A stretch of 64,000 nucleotides of DNA from Verrucomicrobiales bacterium (GTDB lineage Bacteria; Verrucomicrobiota; Verrucomicrobiia; Verrucomicrobiales; V1-33), in NCBI GenBank assembly GCA_028293125.1, contig JAQGPJ010000058.1:38324-102323 (forward strand), read 5' to 3'. The first letter of the stretch is position 1, and each line of letters starts with the position of its first letter. Positions 56,465 to 64,000 of the stretch are shown here, piece after piece. The notes beneath the pieces are model-generated. The model had not been told where the DNA came from. It saw nothing but the letters and a program-made list of their open reading frames with translations, and did no database searches. The position numbers were made by a program, and so were the translations under genes.

Positions 56465-56802
56465 AGCAGGTCCGTAATCATAGCATGCCGCGCTCTGTGA
56501 CCGGAGCTTTGCGCCACGCGGGGAGAGGCAGCAAAATTGCTCAATACAGGCCCGGACAGCACTATCCTCCACAGCACCATGGCCGCAAAGCATGAACTTC
56601 CCACCTTCGCGGACCGCCGCTGTTCCGATTTCTTTTGGGATGTGACGTGGAACCGCACCGTTATTGTGATCTCCGAACCTCTGCGCCGCATCCACTGCCT
56701 GCTGGCCTCGGACACGGACTGAGCCCGGGCGGCTCTGACAAGGCAGGGATTCCAGCTGTCCGCTGAGGCGCTTCGAAACAAGCGGATCAGGTGCCCGACC
56801 GG
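56465..56802. other. intergenic region with a doubtful small gene
   Basis: 338 bases between convergent genes. One short frame (56579-56722) is listed separately. Otherwise nothing recognisable, and no clear terminator. Confidence 0.4.
56579..56722 (+). CDS. possible small protein (47 residues)
   Basis: An ATG at 56579 opens a 47-residue frame with aromatic residues (DFFWDVTWNR) and a hydrophobic stretch (TVIVISEPL). There is no visible ribosome binding site and no family, and a longer antisense frame covers the same bases. It may be chance. Confidence 0.2.
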   Translation: MAAKHELPTFADRRCSDFFWDVTWNRTVIVISEPLRRIHCLLASDTD

Positions 56803-58332
56803 TTATTCATTGGCGAAAAAGTGATCATCCTTCCCCACATGCCCCGGATCGGAGCTGGCTGATTTAGAATCCGGCGGGGACCAGACGCGGAAGGTGGAGC
56901 CATCCGCATTCGTGCGGTAACGCAGCGGCCTGCCGTCCATCGCCAGCGGAATGCTCTCCGGCGGGGCGGGGTCAAGCTCCGCGAGGATTGCGGGGTAACG
57001 GCGGTGTTTGAGCCAGTGACGCTCCAGCAGGATGGCGGTGCGCGTGATCTCCAACCGCATAAAGCAGGGGCCAACCCACTGCAGCATATTATTGAACTCC
57101 TTTTGATTGTTAAAGGGATTCAACACAGCCAAGCCGGGATCCGGAAAAGCCCTGAGCTGGTCCGCGCGGGAGGCCCATGACTCACCAGCCCTCAGAGGCC
57201 CGGTCAGGCTGCCCCAGGCTTCACTGTAACGGGAGTTCAGAATACAGTCGCGGATCCATAAGCCATCCGGATAGATCCGGAGATACAGACGCTGGGCCGC
57301 TCCCAGGCCCAGCCCACTTTGCCCGATGATGGCAGTGGCATAATTTTCATGCGAATTGCATCTGAAGGCTCTTTCCGTTTCTGACGCTTTGGCCCAGGCC
57401 TTGTGATACAGAGTACGCGGATCCATCCTCAACAGTTCGGTCAAAGCCTCATCGGTCCAAAGATGGCCGCGCATGCCCTCCATCAGGACCTCGTCCGTTC
57501 TCCTGTAGCCGGGGGATATCAGAACACCGATCAGAGTGCCGGAGTTGGCATAGCCATCCCCTATTTTGCCGGTGACTCTCAGGGTCTCCACCGCTTTTCC
57601 AGCCTGGCCCGCAGCCACCAGCGCCCGCGCTCTCAGCCCAAGACTGTCGACCATTCTTCTGATAGGACCTATTTTGAAAGGCATCCCCCCAAAAACGAGC
57701 GGATCCTCATGATGCTTGGGCACGCGGGATTCCGGTCGCTTCGCTGCCGCCTCCAGTTCCTGAAAAATATCATCGTGACGGTGATCCTCCAGCAATTCCC
57801 GTCCGGGAGATGAAGGGGATGCGGGTGCGGGCTTGGGAAGATTGCCATACTGCCGCAGCCATTCGCAGTAATCAGTCAGGGAACTGACATTGGGCTGGGG
57901 AATGGGTTTTTCATAGAGTTTGCCGTTTTTCCCAATGACGGTGGTGGTTCTTTTCTTTGGAAGGAACCACAGGGTCAGCCGGGTGGGAGCATCCTCTGGC
58001 GTGCTGTAAAACTCCTTCATTACCGGGGTGGCGAAAAAATTGTCCTCCTCCCTGGGCATGGGCGGCAGAAGGCGGCTGATGTCCAGAGAGCTGCCGGAGG
58101 CGATGATGCGCTTCTTCTCCTTTTCCCAGGCGCGGCGGTAGTGCCAGCTGCAGCCCGCATAGAACAGGCCGATCCCTGTCCCCAGGACCGCATAAACAAC
58201 AACGGATTTCCGGCTCAGAAACACACGCCGGAACAGCCGCCATAATCTGCCGGGCAGCCTGAGGAAAAACTTGGGCACGGTCACCGCCAGGCGGCGGAAG
58301 GTGGGGAAACGGGTGGTGGGCTGTTCAGTCAT
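56803..58332 (-). CDS. membrane-anchored protein of unknown function in ECF sigma operon
   Basis: The 509-residue product has a basic N-terminus and one membrane segment at about 43-62 (SVVVYAVLGTGIGLFYAGC); the remaining ~440 residues would be periplasmic. Its C-terminus (RHWLKHRRYPAILAELDP, then GRPLRYRTNADGSTFRVWSPP) resembles many verrucomicrobial secreted proteins in which this stretch follows a helical domain. No catalytic motif was recognised. Its start overlaps the stop of the preceding gene by four bases (ATGA), so it is the third gene of the sigma-factor operon and probably belongs to the same signalling unit, as a membrane sensor or effector. Confidence 0.7.
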   Translation of the reverse strand: MTEQPTTRFPTFRRLAVTVPKFFLRLPGRLWRLFRRVFLSRKSVVVYAVLGTGIGLFYAGCSWHYRRAWEKEKKRIIASGSSLDISRLLPPMPREEDNFFATPVMKEFYSTPEDAPTRLTLWFLPKKRTTTVIGKNGKLYEKPIPQPNVSSLTDYCEWLRQYGNLPKPAPASPSSPGRELLEDHRHDDIFQELEAAAKRPESRVPKHHEDPLVFGGMPFKIGPIRRMVDSLGLRARALVAAGQAGKAVETLRVTGKIGDGYANSGTLIGVLISPGYRRTDEVLMEGMRGHLWTDEALTELLRMDPRTLYHKAWAKASETERAFRCNSHENYATAIIGQSGLGLGAAQRLYLRIYPDGLWIRDCILNSRYSEAWGSLTGPLRAGESWASRADQLRAFPDPGLAVLNPFNNQKEFNNMLQWVGPCFMRLEITRTAILLERHWLKHRRYPAILAELDPAPPESIPLAMDGRPLRYRTNADGSTFRVWSPPDSKSASSDPGHVGKDDHFFANE

Positions 58333-58730
58333 GGCTGCAGGGAGGAGGAGAGGCTGGAAGGGTCAGTGAAGGAGGCTGCCAGTTGGAGAGCCATGGACGG
58401 CTCCATGGGGCGGAATGGCGTCCGGATGGCCGCCAGCTGTCCGGCGGTGGGGACGGATGGCGAAGGCGTGGTCAGCCGCAGCGCGGCGATGAGCGTCCAC
58501 GCGGCGGCCAGGCCGCGCACAAGCGGACGCCGCAGCCAGGACCGGAGGAAGCCCGGATTAAAAGGCCGGGCATTCACGGCATGGTCATGGGCATGGGACT
58601 CCGGTTCGGCGGCGGCGTTGGCAGCGGCCAGAATGCCGGAGCGCCAGTCCTCCGGCAGCGGACGGTGCCGCAGGCTGCGGAGCAGGGCTTCGGGATCCGG
58701 ACCGGACGGGAAGGCGGGATCAGGTTTCAT
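58329..58730 (-). CDS. small single-span membrane protein, possible anti-sigma factor
   Basis: The 133-residue product has a hydrophilic N-terminal part (about 1-65, with LLRSLRHRPLPEDWRSGIL), one membrane segment at about 70-88 (LVRGLAAAWTLIAALRL) and a short outer tail. It follows the ECF sigma gene with an 11-base overlap and overlaps the next gene by four bases, so all three are translationally coupled. The position and topology suit an anti-sigma factor with a cytoplasmic sigma-binding part. However, no zinc-binding HxxxCxxC motif of ZAS type is present, so the assignment rests on context only. Confidence 0.65.
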   Translation of the reverse strand: MKPDPAFPSGPDPEALLRSLRHRPLPEDWRSGILAAANAAAEPESHAHDHAVNARPFNPGFLRSWLRRPLVRGLAAAWTLIAALRLTTPSPSVPTAGQLAAIRTPFRPMEPSMALQLAASFTDPSSLSSSLQP

Positions 58731-59247
58731 AACGGAGGGGTTCGGCGGGTTTCAAAGCCTGGCGCATCTTTTGCATGGCGTAGCGGTAGCGGCTGGCGGC
58801 GGTGTTGGCGGGGATGCCGAGGACCTCGGCGATGCGGGCGAAAGTGAGATCCTCCCAGAGCTTCAGATGCACCACCGCCCGTTGCTCCTCCGGCAGCGCC
58901 ATCAGCAGGGAGGCGGCCCGCTGCTGGAGTTCAGCGGGAAATTCATCCGTCTTCGCGCCGGGTGTCAGCCAGTCCGGCTCCCCGTTCGGACTGCCGGCGA
59001 AGTCCTCCAGCATCCGCCGCCCGCGCATCCGGCGGCGGGCAAGGTCGATAGTCAGATTGCGGGCGGCGCGGAAAAGCCAAGCCTGCTCATCGCGGACGGT
59101 CTCCTGGGAGGTTCTGCGGGCGAGCTTGACGAACAGGTCCTGCAGCAGATCCCGGGTGTCGGCCTCGTTTCCGGTCAGGCTCAGCAGAAAACGGTGCAGC
59201 GATGGCGCGAAGGCGTCGTAAAGCCGGGCAATGCTGGAGGGGGCCAT
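58720..59247 (-). CDS. ECF-family RNA polymerase sigma factor
   Basis: The 175-residue sigma-70 relative has the ECF layout. Sigma region 2 lies at about 10-75, with DTRDLLQDLFVKLARR and DEQAWLFRAARNLTIDLARRR. Region 4 lies at about 115-165, with LPEEQRAVVHLKLWEDLTFARIAEVLGIP and a helix-turn-helix ending in NTAASRYRYAMQKMRQAL. It should direct transcription of its own operon and perhaps other genes when released from a membrane anti-sigma protein. The gene starts the three-gene operon. The spacer upstream (to the divergent giant surface protein gene) should hold its promoter. Confidence 0.93.
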   Translation of the reverse strand: MAPSSIARLYDAFAPSLHRFLLSLTGNEADTRDLLQDLFVKLARRTSQETVRDEQAWLFRAARNLTIDLARRRMRGRRMLEDFAGSPNGEPDWLTPGAKTDEFPAELQQRAASLLMALPEEQRAVVHLKLWEDLTFARIAEVLGIPANTAASRYRYAMQKMRQALKPAEPLRYET

Positions 59248-59642
59248 GGATGGACAGGGTGGGGATCAGCTTCTGTTCTTTTCAGGAGGACGCGGGAAAG
59301 GAAAAATTTGTCTGCCGGGGGGCGGTCTAAATTCCCTGACCGGAAAAATATTCTCCGGAACCGCTGGAAACCGTCATGCCGATTTATGGTTATATCCGGA
59401 TGGGACGGTCGGACCGCTTGGCTGCCCGCAGGCGGCGCGGGCCCGTTTTGGTACAGCGCTAACGCTAGCTTCATGCGACAACTTCTTCACTCAGCGGAAC
59501 TTTCAAAGCCTGGTTGACGTGGCATGCGTGGGCGTCGCCGGAAGGCGGGCACCGCATCGGTCCGGAGGGCCGGAGGGGAGTTTTTCCCGGAATCCCGGAC
59601 CGGAGAGAGACGGTTCCCCGCTGGCGGCGGCAAAGTTCCCTT
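59248..59642. other. divergent intergenic region
   Basis: 395 bases between the divergent sigma-factor and surface-protein genes. It contains A/T-rich islands (near 59305 and 59345) and a short palindrome CCGGAA...TTCTCCGG at 59339-59358. It must hold the promoters of both genes. No gene recognised. Confidence 0.4.
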
Positions 59643-61658
59643 ATGAAACCCACACCCCTCGCCCATTCCCGTTCGCGTTCCCGTTCCTGCCCCCCTCCAT
59701 CGTCGCGCACCGCCGGCATGATGCTGTGCGGCCTGCTGCTGACGATGAATCCCCTCGCCGCGCAGACCGCCCGCGTCTGGACCGGCACCTCCGGGGACGG
59801 GCTTTTCACCACGGATCTGAACTGGGATCCTGCCGGATTTCCCCTGCCCGGGGACGAGCTGACCATTTCCTCCGGCGAGGCCATCAACACCGGCAACCTG
59901 AACCTCGGCGGGCTGACCACGCTGTCCGGCACCGGCACGCTGACGGTCACCAATGGCCGTTTCCTCAATGGCTCCGGTCTCCCCTCTCAGGTGAGGGTCA
60001 ATGGCGGATTCCTGGTCCATGACGGGCAGTATTTCATCGCCTCCATTAACAATCCGGGGGAGATCGTCCAGTCCGGCGGTTCGGTCACCTCCGCGGTCTC
60101 TGTGGCGTGGTTCCTGTCCGATGGCGCAAACGCCAAAGGCACCTGCGAGCTGACCGGCGGCACGCTGGACGTGACCCTCTCCGGCGACTCCGCGTTGGAT
60201 CGGCAGATCCACCTAGGCAAGCAGAGCAACGGCGACCTGCTGCATATTGACGGCGGCACCGCCACCTTCACCGCCGCCGTCGCCAATCGCCGCTTTTATC
60301 TCTCGCGGGAGAGCACGCTGCGGATCGACTCCGGATCGCTGACCGCCGATGGGTTTTTCTATTTCATCATGGGCCGTGAGGTGGCGGACAGCACCAACTC
60401 CAGCCTCATCATCAATGGCGGCAGCCTGTCCATTGCCAACACGCCCGCCGGAGGCGCGTTTATTGTCGGTGCCGCCAATGACGGCGTGTTCCGGCTGAAC
60501 GGCGGCACCGTGAGCGTGCAGGACGCGCCCCTCTGGGTGAGCGATGGCGGCAACCGCGCCGGCACCGTGGTGCAGACCGGCGGCTCCTTCTCACTGGGCA
60601 CCGGGGATGTGATCCTGTCCCGCGCCGGAGCGTCCAACGGGCACTATCAGATGAGCGGCGGCACCCTGAGCGCGAACTCCATCATCCCCGGCACCGGCAA
60701 CACCCCGGTGTTGCTTTTCCAAGGCGGTGAAATCCGCCTGACCGGTGATCAGCGCGCGTTGGTGGACGAGCCGTGGTTCCACGCCACCGGAGTGGTCACC
60801 TCCAACTACGACGGCAGCACGGACACCACCACGCTGAAGGCGGTGCCCCAGGCGGGTAAAACCGCCACCTGGCAGTATTACCGATTCACCGCCAACCGTC
60901 TGCGCGACGGCTTCGCCACGGCGGTGCAGCTTTCGGAGTTTGAATTCCTGAAGGACGGCGCGTCCGTCAGCCGCACCAACGTGACCGTGACCAATCCCGG
61001 CGGCGAAAGCCCCGGAGGAGAGGTGCCGGAGAACCTCCTGGATGGTCTGGACACCACCAAGTGGCTGGACGCGCTCAACCAGCCCGTCGTCTTCGACTTC
61101 GGCGCGCCGACCGCCATTGACGGCTACCGCTTCACCACCGGCAACGACGCCTCCGGGCGTGATCCCCTGCGCTGGATCCTGGAGGGCAGCGCGGACGGTG
61201 TGAGCTGGACCGCTATTGACCGCGTGACGTCGGATGCCCCGGTGCCCCAGGGCCGCCGCATCTCCCTGCTGGACCAGCCGCTGCCGCAGACCGTGCCGGC
61301 GCCACCGGAGCCGGCGGCCTCCCTGGTCTGGAGCGGCGCGCAGAGCGCCGACTGGAACACCACGCAGCTGAACTGGACCGCCGACGGCGGCCCGGTGGCT
61401 TGGAGCAACACCAAACCGCTGGAGGCGGTGTTCTCAACCCCCGGCCTCAAAGCGGTGCGCCTGGCGGCACCGGCCACGGCCAATTCCCTGAACTTCACCG
61501 CTCCCGGCTACACGGTCACCGGCACGGAGACCCTGACGCTGGCGGAGCCGGCGCTGATCACCGGCACCGCCGACGCCTCCATCGCCGTGCCCGTCACCGG
61601 CACGGCGGGACTGCGCCGGGAGGGCACGGGCCACACGGTTTTCACGGGCCCCCCTTAG
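59643..61658 (+). CDS. giant surface beta-strand-repeat protein, N-terminal part (before frameshift)
   Basis: 671 residues up to an early TAG. A signal peptide covers about residues 1-40 (MMLCGLLLTMNPLAAQ before TARVWTG). Then come repeated short beta units of the autotransporter-associated type (VWTGTSGDGLFTTDLNWDPAG; GGTATFTAAV; NGGTVSVQDAP), and a discoidin-like domain at about 405-545 (YYRFTANRLRDGFATAVQLSEFEF; LLDGLDTTKWLD; VVFDFGAPTAIDGYRF; LEGSADGVSWTAID). A second repeat block starts at about 560 (LVWSGAQSADWNTTQLNW). The frame stops in the middle of a repeat and the rest continues in the next frame, so this is one gene broken at 61649-61654. The protein would sit on the cell surface. 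Confidence 0.85.
   Translation: MKPTPLAHSRSRSRSCPPPSSRTAGMMLCGLLLTMNPLAAQTARVWTGTSGDGLFTTDLNWDPAGFPLPGDELTISSGEAINTGNLNLGGLTTLSGTGTLTVTNGRFLNGSGLPSQVRVNGGFLVHDGQYFIASINNPGEIVQSGGSVTSAVSVAWFLSDGANAKGTCELTGGTLDVTLSGDSALDRQIHLGKQSNGDLLHIDGGTATFTAAVANRRFYLSRESTLRIDSGSLTADGFFYFIMGREVADSTNSSLIINGGSLSIANTPAGGAFIVGAANDGVFRLNGGTVSVQDAPLWVSDGGNRAGTVVQTGGSFSLGTGDVILSRAGASNGHYQMSGGTLSANSIIPGTGNTPVLLFQGGEIRLTGDQRALVDEPWFHATGVVTSNYDGSTDTTTLKAVPQAGKTATWQYYRFTANRLRDGFATAVQLSEFEFLKDGASVSRTNVTVTNPGGESPGGEVPENLLDGLDTTKWLDALNQPVVFDFGAPTAIDGYRFTTGNDASGRDPLRWILEGSADGVSWTAIDRVTSDAPVPQGRRISLLDQPLPQTVPAPPEPAASLVWSGAQSADWNTTQLNWTADGGPVAWSNTKPLEAVFSTPGLKAVRLAAPATANSLNFTAPGYTVTGTETLTLAEPALITGTADASIAVPVTGTAGLRREGTGHTVFTGPP
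61649..61654 (+). other. frameshift site at a C6 tract
   Basis: The run of six C between GGG and TTAG separates the two halves of the surface protein gene. Reading CCC-CTT instead of CCC-CCT-TAG continues the repeat as TGPLSHTGLTALTSG. One fewer C, or a +1 ribosomal slip on CCCC, would restore a single ~1379-residue product. Confidence 0.75.
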
Positions 61659-63783
61659 CCACACGGGCCTGACGGCGCTCACCAGCGGCACGGTGACCCT
61701 CGCGGAGGGATCGTCCTCCACCGGCAATGGCAATCTGGTGCTGGCGGATCCTGTCAACTCCCGCGCGGTGCTGAATATTGACGGCTCCGGTGAATACAAC
61801 TTCTCCGGCAGCGTGCGCGTGGGACGCGGAGACCTGTCGGCGGCGGCCATCGTGCAGACGGAGGGCACGGTCACCGTCGGCGGCTCGGGCGTGGAGTATC
61901 TCCAGCTGGGCGGCGGCGTGGCCAATCCTTCGGGCTCCTACGGGGCTTACATTCTGAGCGGCGGCACGCTGAACACTTCCGGCGGCGGTCCCTCCGGGAT
62001 CCGCGTGGGGGATTTCGGCAACGGTGTCCTCCTCCAGACCGGCGGGGTGCTCAACTGCGCCCGCTGGTTCGCGCTGGGCGGCAATGGCGGCTCGCTGGGC
62101 GACGGGGTGGCCTCCTTCCTCGGCGGCGAGGCGACAGTGGCCGCCGGCTACCGCATCCTTCTGGGCGACCGGCCCAACTCCACCTCGATGGTGAATCTGG
62201 GCACGCTCGCGGGCGGCGATGCCTCGGTCACGACGCTCAACACCACCGGCCTGGCGGTGGGCGCCAACGGCTCGGCGGCCAGCGCGGATCTGAATCTGAA
62301 CGCCGGCGTCCTGACTCTGGGCGGCCCCCTCTTCCGCGCGGCGGGCGGAGCGGTCACGGCGGTGAATGCCAACGGCGCGACCCTCCGGGCGGGCCTGCCG
62401 GACATTTCGCTGCTGAGCGACACCCTGACGCAGGTGAACCTGTACAAGGGCGGCTTGACCATCGACACCGCCGGCAACAATGCCACCGCCGCCGCCGGCA
62501 TCGTGGCGGCGGAGGGCTTCGGCGTTTATCCCGCCGGCGGCGCGTTCGCGGTGGCCAATGGCGGGGCCGGTTACCTGGCGCCCCCGCTGGTCACGGTGTT
62601 CAGCAGCGGCGGCGGTTATGGCATCACGGCCATCGCCGAAGTGGCCAATGGAGCGGTGACCCGCGCGCTGATCACCTCGCCCGGACAGCTGAATCAGGCC
62701 GGTGATTCCCTGACCTTTTTCTTCAACGGCGGCGGCGCCACCACCCCTGCCCCGGAGTTTGTGCAGCCCCTCGCCGCCGCCGACTTGGCCCCCAACGCCA
62801 CCGGCGGCCTCACCAAGACCGGCGCGGGCCGGCTCACGGTGAACGCCAATCTCACCTACACCGGCGCCACCGGCATTTTGGAGGGCGAACTGGAGAGCAA
62901 CGGCACTATCGAGGGCACCAGCGTTACCGTGGCTCCGGGAGCCACTCTCACGGGCAATATCGGCGGCACCGCCCCTGTCCGGGTGGAGGGCACGCTGGCC
63001 CCGGGATCCGGTCTGGGGCATATTGAACTCGGCGGCCTGACCCTGGCCACAGGCTCCACCCTGGCCATCGATTTGGGCGACTGGAGCCAGCCGGGCCCGG
63101 GCACCGGCCATGACACCGCCACGGTCGCCAGCCTGGCGGTGCAGGCCACCGCCGCGTCCAAGCTGCGGCTCAGCCTGGACAGCACCTTGCTGGCCAACTT
63201 CTCGGAAACCGCCCGCAGCCTCACACTGGTGACCGCCACCTCCGGCATCACTGGTCTGGACAGCGGCAACTGGCAGGTGGAGGCCCCCGGCTTTCCCGGC
63301 ACCGGCACCTGGTCGCTCAGCGCGTCCGGCTCCAGCCTGGTGCTGGCCTATACCCCCGGCGGCGGCACTGGCGGCGGCGGATACACCTCCTGGGCCGCAG
63401 CGTTTCCCGGCTTGACGGACTCCGCGCCCGGCGCCGATCCCGACCGCGACGGGGTGAGCAACCTGCTGGAATACGCCCTCAACGGCAATCCCACCCAGGC
63501 CAACACGGACCTTCTCCCCGCAGTGGCCGTGACTCCGGCGGGATTTAAGTTCACCTTCACCCGCCTCCGGGCCTCCACGGCCGGCACCGATCAGGTGTTC
63601 GAATACAGCTCCACTCTCGGTGCCTGGACGGCCGCCGCCATCCCCACCGCCTCCGGCGGCAATGTGACCATCACACCCAATACCCCGGCTCAGGGCTTGG
63701 ACAGCGTGCGCATCACCCTGCCCGCCTCCGCCGCCGCGGATGGCCGCCTCTTCGGCCGCCTGCGCGTGACCAGTCGGAACTGA
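61651..63783 (+). CDS. giant surface beta-strand-repeat protein, C-terminal part (after frameshift)
   Basis: About 710 residues in the +1 frame that continue the interrupted protein. Beta-strand repeats rich in Gly, Thr, Asn and Ala run from the start (GLTALTSGTVTLAEG, ILSGGTLNTSGG, GGLTKTGAGRLTVNANLTYTG). Near the end lies an EF-hand-like calcium loop region (DPDRDGVSNLLEYALNGNP) and the verrucomicrobial C-terminal beta domain (FKFTFTRLRAS...FEYSSTLGAWTAA), ending in FGRLRVTSRN. No autotransporter barrel or PEP-CTERM signal is present. A GTG at 61693 could serve as an internal start, but it would give a protein without a signal peptide, so this is read as a fragment. Confidence 0.8.
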   Translation, partial: PLSHTGLTALTSGTVTLAEGSSSTGNGNLVLADPVNSRAVLNIDGSGEYNFSGSVRVGRGDLSAAAIVQTEGTVTVGGSGVEYLQLGGGVANPSGSYGAYILSGGTLNTSGGGPSGIRVGDFGNGVLLQTGGVLNCARWFALGGNGGSLGDGVASFLGGEATVAAGYRILLGDRPNSTSMVNLGTLAGGDASVTTLNTTGLAVGANGSAASADLNLNAGVLTLGGPLFRAAGGAVTAVNANGATLRAGLPDISLLSDTLTQVNLYKGGLTIDTAGNNATAAAGIVAAEGFGVYPAGGAFAVANGGAGYLAPPLVTVFSSGGGYGITAIAEVANGAVTRALITSPGQLNQAGDSLTFFFNGGGATTPAPEFVQPLAAADLAPNATGGLTKTGAGRLTVNANLTYTGATGILEGELESNGTIEGTSVTVAPGATLTGNIGGTAPVRVEGTLAPGSGLGHIELGGLTLATGSTLAIDLGDWSQPGPGTGHDTATVASLAVQATAASKLRLSLDSTLLANFSETARSLTLVTATSGITGLDSGNWQVEAPGFPGTGTWSLSASGSSLVLAYTPGGGTGGGGYTSWAAAFPGLTDSAPGADPDRDGVSNLLEYALNGNPTQANTDLLPAVAVTPAGFKFTFTRLRASTAGTDQVFEYSSTLGAWTAAAIPTASGGNVTITPNTPAQGLDSVRITLPASAAADGRLFGRLRVTSRN

Positions 63784-63828
63784 TCCGGCGGCAGGCATCC
63801 GTTTCCATTATCATGTATGTGGTTGACC

Positions 63829-63869
63829 GCAGCCCCGCCGGCGGACCAGGACACCCGCCGCAGGGCTGC
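63829..63869. repeat. GC-rich inverted repeat after the surface protein gene
   Basis: GCAGCCC with GCCGGCGG pairs with CCGCCG and GGGCTGC, with a small bulge, about 45 bases after the stop codon. It may end the surface-protein transcript, although no T-run follows. Confidence 0.45.
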
Positions 63870-63881
63870 ATCTAGAGCATT

Positions 63882-64000
63882 TCAATTAATATTGTAGCCG
63901 CACGAGCCGAACCATCCTCTGGCATCCTTCGAACTCACCGCGTCCAGCGCCGCCGCGATGGCCTCCAGCAGCTTCTCATGCGTCCGGGCCGCAGTCCTGC
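63882..64000 (-). mobile_element. IS630-family transposase, C-terminal end (cut by window edge)
   Basis: On the minus strand the last 119 bases encode RTAARTHEKLLEAIAAALDAV followed by a KDARGWFGSCGY motif and a stop at 63882-63884. This matches the C-terminus of IS630-family transposases (helix with EAI..ALDAV, then GWF..CGY). The rest of the element lies beyond the window. The tetranucleotide CTAG at 63872-63875, eight bases past the stop, is the known target type of IS630 (duplication of TA), so the element probably ends there. Whether the transposase is intact cannot be judged. Confidence 0.75.

Noticed and set aside
61642..63798. 718-residue open frame on the minus strand
   Set aside because: It lies opposite the surface protein gene; its composition (Gly, Ala, Arg, Gln, His) is that of a shadow and it shows no domain.

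Overview
The window is high-GC, densely coded bacterial chromosome that reads as Verrucomicrobiota (Verrucomicrobiae-like). The evidence is a DUF1549/DUF1553 plus DUF1501 pair (a hallmark of planctomycetes and verrucomicrobia), a very large autotransporter-type beta-strand-repeat surface protein with the 'DxDxDGxxNLLEYALNGNP' C-terminal region common in that phylum, a carboxynorspermidine-dehydrogenase-type saccharopine dehydrogenase, and many secreted proteins of unknown function. No rRNA, tRNA, CRISPR array or prophage was recognised. The genus cannot be fixed from the sequence alone.

Layout. 1-5.8 kb: the 3' end of a GntR/YtrA-type regulator, an ABC ATPase, and two tandem paralogous ABC-2-type membrane proteins with about 450-500-residue extracytoplasmic domains. 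6.2-8.7 kb: a fatty-acid desaturase with a strong terminator, then a secreted alpha/beta hydrolase on the other strand. 8.8-15.2 kb: a co-directional block of DUF1549/DUF1553, a small membrane protein, DUF1501, a von Willebrand A membrane protein and an FHA membrane protein. 15.2-17.2 kb: a HIT hydrolase and a secreted propeller-like protein. 17.4-21.9 kb: two sensor kinases on the minus strand; a third large hybrid kinase lies at 27.2-30.8 kb. 22.0-26.9 kb: a DUF255 thioredoxin-domain protein, carboxynorspermidine dehydrogenase and a secreted unknown. 30.8-31.8 kb: an AT-richer patch with an orphan gene. 31.8-45.1 kb: ilvD, dnaB, a SnoaL-like protein, a CAP-domain secreted protein, a lipoprotein, rodA, an orphan oligopeptide ABC ATPase, prolyl oligopeptidase, glpX and mgtC. 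44.3-46.0 kb: an ABC-2 exporter pair. 46.1-50.8 kb: the glycine cleavage operon gcvT-gcvH-gcvP. 51.3-56.5 kb: a TPMT-like methyltransferase, RNase PH with a long disordered tail, and an ABC exporter with a large inserted domain followed by a coiled-coil membrane protein. 56.8-59.2 kb: an ECF sigma factor operon with two membrane proteins. 59.6-63.8 kb: the giant surface protein, split by a +1 shift at a C6 tract. 63.9-64.0 kb: the C-terminal end of an IS630-family transposase next to a CTAG site.

Housekeeping functions (glycine cleavage, branched-chain amino acid synthesis, gluconeogenesis, DNA replication, rod-shape peptidoglycan synthesis, RNA processing) are interleaved with phylum-specific secreted, sensory and transport genes. 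The most unusual items are the tandem ABC-2 proteins with large outer domains, the exporter with a ~200-residue insertion, RNase PH with its Gln/Pro/His-rich tail, the homopolymer frameshift in the surface protein, and a short (AGTTTTC)n motif that sits just after the stop codons of four unrelated genes. Most long open frames opposite these genes are GC-driven shadows and were left out.
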